From the NCBI GenBank assembly GCA_028280915.1, contig JANQKX010000108.1:1-5116 (forward strand): a stretch of 5,116 nt of DNA, written 5' to 3'. Shown here one piece after another: positions 1-5,116 of the stretch. Position numbers and translations under genes: made by a program. Under the pieces are notes generated by a model. It did no database searches, had not been told where the DNA came from, and worked only from the letters and a program-made list of their open reading frames with translations. Numbering within the stretch: the first letter of the stretch is position 1; the number at the start of each line of letters is the position of its first letter. This DNA is from Kiloniellaceae bacterium. Lineage in GTDB: Bacteria; Pseudomonadota; Alphaproteobacteria; Kiloniellales; Kiloniellaceae.

Positions 1-777
1 GATCTGGAAAACACGCCGGGCATTCGCATTGTGAGGACCAGCGAAATGCGCCACTTCGCCATCTCCATGCGGACGGACAAAGCCCCCTTCGACAACCGGC
101 ATGTGCGCCTCGCGCTGAAACATGCGATCGATCGGGAGGCGATCCTGCGGGAGGTGCTGCGCGGGCAGGGCTCCCTGGGCAATGATAGCCCCATCGGCCC
201 GGGCAACCGCTACTTCGCCGAGGGGATTCCGCAGCGCGGCTATGATCCCGAGAAGGCCGGATGGCACCTGCGCCAGGCCGGGTTAAATCGGCTGGACCTG
301 GAACTGACCTGTGCCGACGTGGCCTTTGCCGGGGCCGAGCGGGCCGCCCGGCTTTACGCCGACAGTGCTGCCCGCGCCGGCATTGCCATGACCGTCACAA
401 AGGTGCCGGACGAGATTTTCTGGCATCAGGTCTGGATGGAGAACAGCTGGCGCACCTCCTATTGGAGCGGGCATGTGAGTGCGGATTGGATGCTGTCGAC
501 GGTCTATGCGGCCAAGTCACCATGGAACGAGACCTATTGGGACCACGGGCGCTTCAATGAATTACTGGTAAAAGCGCGGTCGGAGACCGACGAGGATCTG
601 AGGCGTCAGCTTTATTTCCAACTGCAAGAGATCATCCACGACGACGGCGGCGCCGTCATTCCGGCCTTTGCCAATCACGTGGCCGCGGTCAGAGACAAGG
701 TAGCCATGCCCGCGACCCTGATCCCGGCCTGGGGATTTGACGGCCATAAGGCGATGGAGCGGTGGTGGTTCGCTTGA
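1..777 (+). CDS. ABC transporter solute-binding protein, family 5 (C-terminal part, 5' truncated by window)
   Basis: This is the C-terminal 258 residues of a periplasmic solute-binding protein of the family 5 type (SBP_bac_5: oligopeptide, dipeptide, nickel and related ligands). It would deliver substrate to an inner-membrane ABC permease. The frame is open from the first base, so the start and signal peptide lie upstream. Seen in the sequence: the family hallmark PFDNRHVRLAL at visible residues 29-39 followed by AIDRE at 42-46, then a G/P-rich stretch (SPIGPGNRYF) and YDPEKAGWHLRQAGL at 81-95, matching the usual 'yDp-kAk-LL-eAG' element. Trp- and Tyr-rich stretches near residues 145-185 suit a ligand pocket. 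The protein ends with a basic/aromatic tail (MERWWFA) and TGA at 775-777. The substrate cannot be told from this part; the permease and ATPase genes are not in the window and may lie upstream. It ends 15 bases from the convergent gene. Confidence 0.88.
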   Translation, partial: DLENTPGIRIVRTSEMRHFAISMRTDKAPFDNRHVRLALKHAIDREAILREVLRGQGSLGNDSPIGPGNRYFAEGIPQRGYDPEKAGWHLRQAGLNRLDLELTCADVAFAGAERAARLYADSAARAGIAMTVTKVPDEIFWHQVWMENSWRTSYWSGHVSADWMLSTVYAAKSPWNETYWDHGRFNELLVKARSETDEDLRRQLYFQLQEIIHDDGGAVIPAFANHVAAVRDKVAMPATLIPAWGFDGHKAMERWWFA

Positions 778-792
778 GCGCCGGCGCGGGTA

Positions 793-1317
793 TCAGTGGA
801 TGGCGCAGGAGGGCAGGGGCATTGATTCCAAGTCACCGGTGATCTGGGTCTGCTGGCCGCGATCGGGCAGGAGGAGCGACCGGCTGGTCAGAAACTGACC
901 GAAGCGGATGGCCGCCTGGAACAAATCGGCGGTGCCCTCGGGCTGGACCAAAGCATTGGTCAGGGCACGGGCCTCGTGCGGCCGGCGGCCCTGGCAGGCG
1001 GCGATCAGGGTGACGATGCGAAACTCGTCCGGACCCAGGCAGGGGCAGTCGGGCTGGTGGTGGTGAATGGTGTGCCGGCCATAGTTTTCCAGGGCGCGCA
1101 CGATGGCGAAAAAACTCGTCAGGGCCTCCGTGCCGTCCTCCAGGCCCAAGCGGTCCACGAAGGCCCGCCACATGTGGGTCCAGTGTTCGGTGTTGTTTTC
1201 GCAGATCCCCAGCACGCAGCGGCGAAAGTTCCACACCACGAAACGTTCCGCCGACTCCAGATCCGCCATGGCGGTGGGCAGGGTGGTCTCATCGCAAAGC
1301 ATGGCTGGTTCCGACAC
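793..1317 (-). CDS. Uncharacterised Cys/His-rich protein, 174 aa, probably iron-regulated
   Basis: I do not recognise a named family, although similar short Trp/Cys-containing proteins exist, as I recall, among alphaproteobacterial hypotheticals. The start is GTG at 1317, chosen because AAGGAG lies 7 bases upstream; the in-frame ATG five codons later (Met6) has no comparable site. There is no signal peptide or membrane segment, so it is probably cytoplasmic and mainly helical. The N-terminal half carries WNFRRCVLGICENNTEHW (residues 29-46; Cys34, Cys39, His45, His48). The middle has a cluster of possible metal ligands: HTIHHH at 82-87 and CPC at 91-93, followed by LGPDE. Further cysteines are Cys8, Cys108 and Cys171. 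The last 25 residues look variable. Codon use is GC-rich like the neighbours, and the reading frame is intact. A Fur-like operator sits in its promoter, so a role in iron or metal homeostasis is inferred, not shown. It is divergent from dnaG and convergent with the solute-binding protein gene. Confidence 0.8.
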   Translation of the reverse strand: MSEPAMLCDETTLPTAMADLESAERFVVWNFRRCVLGICENNTEHWTHMWRAFVDRLGLEDGTEALTSFFAIVRALENYGRHTIHHHQPDCPCLGPDEFRIVTLIAACQGRRPHEARALTNALVQPEGTADLFQAAIRFGQFLTSRSLLLPDRGQQTQITGDLESMPLPSCAIH

Positions 1318-1324
1318 GCGGCGG

Positions 1325-1330
1325 CTCCTT
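1325..1330 (-). promoter_or_regulatory. Ribosome binding site deciding the GTG start at 1317
   Basis: On the minus strand these bases read AAGGAG, a near-perfect Shine-Dalgarno, 7 bases before the GTG codon at 1317. This spacing selects GTG over the downstream in-frame ATG at 1302. Confidence 0.8.
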
Positions 1331-1350
1331 CGATCTGAGTTGGATCGCTC

Positions 1351-1379
1351 AATATAGTGCGAATGATAATTGTTCGCAA
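1351..1379 (-). promoter_or_regulatory. Sigma70-type promoter of the small Cys/His-rich gene
   Basis: Reading the minus strand, TTGCGA (1374-1379; 4 of 6 to TTGACA) is followed by a 17-base spacer and TATATT (1351-1356; 5 of 6 to TATAAT). Transcription would begin near 1344, giving a leader of about 27 bases that contains the AAGGAG site. The spacer is almost wholly occupied by a 21-bp palindrome, so RNA polymerase and a repressor would compete for the same DNA. This is a prediction from sequence only, but spacing, motif quality and position relative to the gene all agree. Confidence 0.65.
1358..1378. promoter_or_regulatory. Fur-like (iron-responsive) operator palindrome
   Basis: A 21-bp imperfect palindrome has arms TGCGAA and TTCGCA around a 9-base AT-rich core, TGATAATTG; 16 of the 20 non-central positions are symmetric. 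The stretch AATGATAATT matches 9 of 10 positions of the AATGATAATC half of the classic Fur box, and TGCGAAT...TTCGCA arms are what I recall for Fur/Mur sites in alphaproteobacteria. It overlaps the -35 and spacer of the minus-strand promoter, the usual place for a repressor. Another Fur-superfamily member (Mur, Irr) cannot be excluded. It is about 228 bases from the dnaG start, so control of dnaG is less likely. Confidence 0.65.
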
Positions 1380-1395
1380 TTATTCTTTCAGCGAA

Positions 1396-1437
1396 TTTGT
1401 GATCTTTTGCATTCTGAGAACAGGCGTTTTTGTGATC
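1396..1437. repeat. 9-bp direct repeat (TTTGTGATC) in the divergent region
   Basis: TTTGTGATC occurs at 1396-1404 and again at 1429-1437, starting 33 bases apart, close to three helical turns. It lies between the Fur-like operator and the dnaG leader. It could be a pair of binding half-sites for an unknown regulator of dnaG, or chance in an AT-rich stretch. Confidence 0.3.
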
Positions 1438-1489
1438 GATGGTCGTTTGGCCGGCAACAGGGCTGGCGTTTGCTGATTCAGTGGGTTGA

Positions 1490-1508
1490 CGGGAGAATTT
1501 TTTTCCCG
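1490..1508 (+). other. Small hairpin with T-rich 3' arm in the dnaG upstream region
   Basis: CGGGAGAA at 1490-1497 can pair with TTTTCCCG at 1501-1508 across a 3-base TTT loop (8 pairs, one of them G-U). No T tract follows the stem, so it does not look like a standard intrinsic terminator for + strand transcripts. Function unknown. Confidence 0.3.
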
Positions 1509-1535
1509 CGCTTGGAGGACATCAGTATACTGGCG

Positions 1536-1602
1536 GGCCCATGGCAGTGGGTTTTGGTGGGCTTGGGCCGATCCGGCTCAGGGTTTTCGTGGAAGATGGG
1601 CC
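1536..1602 (+). promoter_or_regulatory. dnaG leader with alternative base pairing near the start codon
   Basis: GGCCCA at 1536-1541 is complementary to TGGGCC at 1564-1569 (6 pairs). It is equally complementary to the copy at 1597-1602, where GGCCCAT/ATGGGCC gives 7 pairs. Only one partner can be used at a time. The second pairing abuts the GGAAGA ribosome site and ends 3 bases before the ATG, so it could hinder initiation. This is seen as sequence complementarity only, and such pairings arise easily in GC-rich DNA. A TATACT at 1526-1531 could be a -10 element for dnaG but has no convincing -35. Confidence 0.25.
1591..1596 (+). promoter_or_regulatory. Ribosome binding site of dnaG
   Basis: GGAAGA lies 9 bases before the ATG at 1606. 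It supports that start over an in-frame start at 1486, whose extra 40 residues (many Trp, Arg and Gly) do not resemble the primase N-terminus. Confidence 0.55.
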
Positions 1603-1605
1603 TCT

Positions 1606-3591
1606 ATGGCGTTTCCCAGTGATTTTTTGGATGAGTTGCGGGCGCGATTGACCCTGTCCGGGGTGGTGGGGCGCCGGGTGAAGCTGATGCGCCGGGGGCG
1701 GGAATTCACCGGCCTCTGCCCCTTCCACAACGAAAAGACACCCTCTTTCACGGTCAGTGACGACAAGTCCTTTTTTCACTGCTTCGGCTGCGGTGAACAC
1801 GGCGATGTCATCTCCTTTGTGCAAAAAACCGAGGGATTGAGTTTCGCCGAGGCGGTGGAGCGCCTGGCCGGCGAGGCGGGACTGGAGGTGCCCCGGGCGT
1901 CGCCGGAGGCCCAGGCCCGGGAGCAGCGGCGGGCCGGCCTGATCGAGGTGGTGGCCGCCGCCGCCCGCTGGTTTCAGAGCCGCCTTTTTGCCAACGAGGG
2001 GCAGGCCGCCCGGGACTACCTGACCTCCCGGGGCCTGAGCGCCGAGACGGTACAGGCCTTTGGCCTGGGCTTTGCTCCGGGCAAGCGGGGCGCGCTGCTG
2101 CAGGACCTCTCCGCCCAGGGGCTGACCCCCGCCCAGCTGCAGGAGGCCGGGCTGATCAAGCAGCCCGAGGATGGGGGCGCGCCGCGGGACTATTTTTTCA
2201 ATCGGATTGTTTTTCCCATCCGGGACCGGCGCGGCCGGGTGATCGCCTTCGGCGGCCGGGCCATGGGCGATTCGCCCGCCAAGTACCTGAACTCCCCGGA
2301 AACACCCCTTTTTCACAAGGGCCAGGTCCTGTTCAATCTGGACGGCGCTCGGGCAGCGGCGCAGAACCGGCGGGAGATCATCGTGGCCGAGGGCTACATG
2401 GACGTGATCGCCCTGTGCCAGGCGGGCTTTCCCGGCGCGGTCGCGCCCCTGGGCACGGCCATCACCGAGGCCCAGATCCAGGAGTTGTGGCGCCTGGCGC
2501 GGGAGCCCATTCTCTGCCTGGACGGGGACCGAGCCGGGCGGCAGGCCGCCTTCCGCGCCGTGGACCGGGCCTTGGGCGTTCTCAAGCCGGGCCATAGCCT
2601 GCAGTTCGCCCTGCTGCCCGCCGGCGAGGACCCGGACAGCCTGGTGCAGAGCCAAGGGCCGCAAGCCATGCGGGATCTGCTTGGCGAAGCCCGGCCCATG
2701 GTCGAGCTGCTGTGGCTGCGGGAGGTGGAGGGCAAACCCAGTGACACGCCCGAGCGCCGCGCCGCCCTAAGACAGGCCCTGCGCCAGGCCGTGCAGGCCA
2801 TCCCCGACGGGGAATTGCGCAAGGACTATCAGCGGGAGCTGGCGCGGCGCTTCGAGGCGGCCTTCGAGTCGTTCCCGCGGGGCGATCGAGCGTTCGGATT
2901 CAGTGACCAAGGGCGCCGCGGCGGCTTTTACGGCAAATCGGGCGGCCAGCCGGGGACGAGGTCCTCTACGGGGCGACGCCAGGGGGACTGGGCGGGGGCG
3001 GCTTCTTATGGCGTCGCCGCCAGCTACAAGGTCAACCTGCGGCGCCGGCGGGAACAAGCCTTGTTGGCCGGCTTGCTCAATCACCCGGATCTCTTGCTCG
3101 GTCTGGTCGAGGAACTGGCCGCCGTGGAGTTCCAGTCCGCCGATCTGTCGCGTCTGGCCGTGGCCATGGTCGACCAGGCCGCCCAAGCCCTGGGCGAGGC
3201 GGGGGAAGAAGGCGGGGCAAAGCCAACAAATAGCGCGCAAAATTCACCCGCCCACCTTGACAGAGAGGCCTTGAGGTGCCACCTCTCCGACCAGGGATTC
3301 GTCAAGACTTTGGCCGGTTTGGCAACCCAAGATGTGTACGTTCATGGCGCTTTCGCCCGACCCGATGCTCCAAAAGAGGCAGCGCGGGTGGGGCTATTGC
3401 ATGTGCTATCGCTATTTCGGGGGCAAAGTGCGGCGGCGGATACCCATGAGGCGAAGCTGGAGTTGGAATCCCAAATGACGGAAGAAAACCTGGCACGTCT
3501 GCAGGCAAAGCAAAAATTGAACCAAAACTCTCAAACGGATCGGCATGACCTGGACCGCTACGACGCGGCCAAGCAGTCCGACCAGCATTAA
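1606..3591 (+). CDS. dnaG: DNA primase DnaG
   Basis: This primase makes the short RNA primers for Okazaki fragments and leading-strand initiation at the fork, working with the DnaB helicase. It has 661 residues, normal to slightly long for the family. ATG at 1606 opens MAFPSDFLDELRAR, the standard primase N-terminus. Residues 1-95 form the CHC2 zinc-binding domain, with ligands Cys38, His41, Cys59 and Cys62 (LCPFHNEKTPSF and FHCFGCGEHGD). The RNA polymerase core follows, with FGGR near 215-218 and KYLNSPET at 226-233. The TOPRIM metal-binding residues are present: Glu262 in AEGYMDV, Asp306 and Asp308 in LDGDRAG, and Asp342 and Asp344 in EDPDSL. A Gly/Arg/Ser-rich linker (about 425-470) leads to the helical C-terminal DnaB-binding domain (about 478-635) and a polar tail. 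All catalytic residues are intact. It lies 85 bases upstream of rpoD on the same strand. The last 350 bases or so are visibly less GC-rich than the catalytic core. Confidence 0.97.
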   Translation: MAFPSDFLDELRARLTLSGVVGRRVKLMRRGREFTGLCPFHNEKTPSFTVSDDKSFFHCFGCGEHGDVISFVQKTEGLSFAEAVERLAGEAGLEVPRASPEAQAREQRRAGLIEVVAAAARWFQSRLFANEGQAARDYLTSRGLSAETVQAFGLGFAPGKRGALLQDLSAQGLTPAQLQEAGLIKQPEDGGAPRDYFFNRIVFPIRDRRGRVIAFGGRAMGDSPAKYLNSPETPLFHKGQVLFNLDGARAAAQNRREIIVAEGYMDVIALCQAGFPGAVAPLGTAITEAQIQELWRLAREPILCLDGDRAGRQAAFRAVDRALGVLKPGHSLQFALLPAGEDPDSLVQSQGPQAMRDLLGEARPMVELLWLREVEGKPSDTPERRAALRQALRQAVQAIPDGELRKDYQRELARRFEAAFESFPRGDRAFGFSDQGRRGGFYGKSGGQPGTRSSTGRRQGDWAGAASYGVAASYKVNLRRRREQALLAGLLNHPDLLLGLVEELAAVEFQSADLSRLAVAMVDQAAQALGEAGEEGGAKPTNSAQNSPAHLDREALRCHLSDQGFVKTLAGLATQDVYVHGAFARPDAPKEAARVGLLHVLSLFRGQSAAADTHEAKLELESQMTEENLARLQAKQKLNQNSQTDRHDLDRYDAAKQSDQH

Positions 3592-3676
3592 CAATTCTTT
3601 AAGGCCTCTGCGCGTTCATTCGCTCTACGCGGGGTGAATCGCATCTGGCGGGGCATTAGGTGGGGATTAAATCCGT
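3592..3676 (+). other. dnaG-rpoD intergenic gap
   Basis: These 85 bases hold no gene. I see no stem followed by a T tract and no clear -35/-10 pair, so read-through from dnaG into rpoD is plausible. An rpoD promoter inside the 3' end of dnaG, as known in E. coli, cannot be ruled out. The only clear element is the rpoD ribosome site at its end. Confidence 0.5.
3658..3666 (+). promoter_or_regulatory. Ribosome binding site of rpoD
   Basis: AGGTGGGGA is purine-rich and resembles a Shine-Dalgarno; its GGGGA part ends 10 bases before the ATG at 3677. It supports the MATKANEAVE start. Confidence 0.55.
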
Positions 3677-5116
3677 ATGGCGACAAAGGCAAACGAAGCT
3701 GTAGAAACGACCGAAACCCGCGAAGAAACCAGTGACGGCCCCTTGATGGACAGCGCCTCGGCGGCCGTCAAGAAGATGATGGCCAAGGCCAAGGAGCTGG
3801 GCTACGTCACCTATGACGAGCTGAATTCAGTCCTGCCCCCGGACCAGATGTCGTCGGAGCAGATCGAAGATACCATGGCGTCCCTGTCGGAGATGGGGAT
3901 TAACGTCATTGAGGGCGACGAGCCCGAGGAAGCGCCGGCCGAGGGCGCCGCCAAGGAAACCACCACATCCAGCGGCACCGCCGGCAACCTGAACGACGAC
4001 GATATCGGCCGTACCGACGATCCGGTGCGCATGTACCTGCGGGAAATGGGCTCGGTGGAGCTGTTGTCCCGCGAGGGCGAAATCGCCATCGCCAAGCGCA
4101 TCGAGGCCGGCCGGGAAAAGATGATCGGCGGCATCTGCGAGTCGCCCTTGACCATCCGCGCTCTTTTGTCCTGGCGCCAGGCGCTGATCGACGGGCGTAT
4201 CCTGCTGCGCGACATTATCGATTTGGACGCGACCTACGGCGGCGGCCCCAACGACGAAGACATCGCCAAGGTGGAGTCCGGCGAGGACGATGACCTGCCC
4301 GAGGATGACAAAGCCAATGCTCGCCCCATCCTGGAAGTGGTGAAGGACGACAGCGCCAAGTCGGAGCCGGCCAAGGAAGCCGCCCGCCCCAGCGGCGACG
4401 GCGAGGGCGAGGAGACGGAAAGCGAGGGTGAAGAGGGCGACGACGAGGAGGAGGAAGAAAGCAACATCTCCTTGGCGGCCATGGAAGCGGCCCTTTTGCC
4501 GCAAGTCCTGGAGACCTTCGATCAAATCAACGAGACCTGGAACCAGCTGGCCAAGGTTCAGGAAAAGCGCCTGACCGCCATGCAGAAGGGGGAAAAGATC
4601 ACCCCCGAGATGGAAGGCGAGCACGAAAAGCTGCAGGTCGCCCTCATCGACCTGATGGAAAACGTGCATTTCAACAATGCCCGTCTGGAACAGCTGGTGG
4701 ATCAGCTCTATGGCTTGAACCGCCGCCTGGTCACCATCGAGGGCAAGATGCTTCGCATGGCCGAGAAGTCGGGCATCAAGCGGGCGGATTTTCTCGATCA
4801 CTACTACGGCCGGGAGCTGGACCGGCGCTGGGTGTCCAAGGTCAAGCGCCTGACCGGCAAGGGCTGGGCTCAGTATGCCGAGCGCCACGGGGACCGGATC
4901 AAGGAGCTGCGCAACGAGGTGGCGGAGATCTCCGCCGCCAGCGACCTGCAGATCAGCGAGTTCCGCCGCATCGTCAAGACCGTGCAGACCGGCGAGCGGG
5001 AAGCCAGCAAGGCCAAGACCGAAATGGTCGAGGCCAACCTGCGCCTGGTGATCTCCATCGCCAAGAAGTACACCAACCGGGGCCTGCAGTTCCTGGACCT
5101 GATCCAGGAAGGCAAC
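3677..5116 (+). CDS. rpoD: RNA polymerase primary sigma factor RpoD (3' truncated by window)
   Basis: This is the housekeeping sigma70 factor, which directs core RNA polymerase to -35/-10 promoters. The first 480 codons are visible and the frame runs off the window edge. ATG at 3677 gives MATKANEAVETTETREE. Region 1.1 spans about residues 20-80 (AVKKMMAKAKELGYVTYDELN, then EDTMASLSEMGINVIE). Region 1.2 spans about 110-145 (DDPVRMYLREMG, LLSREGEIAIAKRIE). A long non-conserved region follows, with two acidic stretches: DEDIAKVESGEDDDLPEDD at 193-211, and 242-261, almost all Glu, Asp and Gly. Helical NCR segments (HFNNARLEQLVDQLYGLNRRL) lead to region 2, starting KTEMVEANLRLVISIAKKYTNRGLQFLDLIQEGN at about 447-480; this covers 2.1 and the core-binding 2.2. 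Regions 2.3, 2.4, 3 and 4 are outside the window. It follows dnaG on the same strand, as in many Proteobacteria. Confidence 0.97.
   Translation, partial: MATKANEAVETTETREETSDGPLMDSASAAVKKMMAKAKELGYVTYDELNSVLPPDQMSSEQIEDTMASLSEMGINVIEGDEPEEAPAEGAAKETTTSSGTAGNLNDDDIGRTDDPVRMYLREMGSVELLSREGEIAIAKRIEAGREKMIGGICESPLTIRALLSWRQALIDGRILLRDIIDLDATYGGGPNDEDIAKVESGEDDDLPEDDKANARPILEVVKDDSAKSEPAKEAARPSGDGEGEETESEGEEGDDEEEEESNISLAAMEAALLPQVLETFDQINETWNQLAKVQEKRLTAMQKGEKITPEMEGEHEKLQVALIDLMENVHFNNARLEQLVDQLYGLNRRLVTIEGKMLRMAEKSGIKRADFLDHYYGRELDRRWVSKVKRLTGKGWAQYAERHGDRIKELRNEVAEISAASDLQISEFRRIVKTVQTGEREASKAKTEMVEANLRLVISIAKKYTNRGLQFLDLIQEGN

Noticed and set aside
778..787. 10-bp palindrome GCGCCGGCGC between the convergent genes as a bidirectional terminator
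   Set aside because: The stem is too short once a loop is allowed and no T tract follows on either strand.
976..1338. Plus-strand open frame opposite the small minus-strand gene
   Set aside because: The minus-strand frame has a strong ribosome site, promoter and protein-like composition; the plus-strand frame has none of these and a Gly/Ala/Val-rich shadow composition.
1486..1605. 40-residue N-terminal extension of DnaG
   Set aside because: The extension is Trp/Arg/Gly-rich and unlike any primase N-terminus, while ATG 1606 gives the standard start with a ribosome site 9 bases upstream.
1522..2664. Long minus-strand open frame (380 codons) opposite dnaG
   Set aside because: It lies antisense to the highly conserved catalytic core of primase; its Pro/Gly/Leu/Gln-rich translation has no recognisable domain and is typical of shadow frames in GC-rich genes.
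3257..3285. Perfect TTGACA inside dnaG as an internal rpoD promoter
   Set aside because: No acceptable -10 hexamer lies 16-18 bases downstream (the position reads CACCTC), and a heat-shock type -10 is also absent.
3827..4888. Long minus-strand open frame (353 codons) opposite rpoD
   Set aside because: It is antisense to clear RpoD sequence and reads as low-information Leu/Gly/Val/Ala/His-rich protein; the open frame follows from rpoD codon bias.

Overview
The window looks like chromosomal DNA of a GC-rich alphaproteobacterium, most likely of the Rhodospirillales (Magnetospirillum/Rhodospirillum-like). The grounds are the strong G/C preference at third codon positions, the dnaG-rpoD gene pair, an RpoD with the long acidic non-conserved region common in Proteobacteria, and a Fur-type operator of the form reported for alphaproteobacteria. 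The genus is inferred from remembered family features, not from a search.

Layout: (1) Bases 1-777 hold the C-terminal 258 residues of a family 5 ABC-transporter solute-binding protein, + strand, whose start lies outside the window. (2) Bases 793-1317 hold a convergent, minus-strand gene for a 174-residue Cys/His-rich protein that I cannot name. It starts at GTG behind a strong Shine-Dalgarno. (3) Bases 1318-1605 are a non-coding divergent region. It contains a well-formed sigma70-type promoter for the minus-strand gene, with a 21-bp Fur-like palindrome filling the -35/-10 spacer. It also contains a 9-bp direct repeat, a small hairpin and a leader before dnaG that can fold in two mutually exclusive ways. 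(4) Bases 1606-3591 hold dnaG (DNA primase, 661 aa). (5) An 85-base gap without a convincing terminator follows. (6) Bases 3677-5116 hold the first 480 codons of rpoD, the primary sigma factor, cut off by the window edge within region 2.

How the genes relate: dnaG and rpoD form the core of the conserved macromolecular-synthesis cluster, coupling replication initiation (primer synthesis) with housekeeping transcription, and are probably at least partly cotranscribed. The solute-binding protein and the small minus-strand gene are not part of that cluster; they occupy the upstream flank where many alphaproteobacteria, as I recall, carry carA/gatB/yqeY-type genes. The most interesting item is the small Cys/His-rich protein, because its own promoter appears built for iron-responsive (Fur) repression. 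No mobile element, CRISPR array, tRNA or rRNA was seen.
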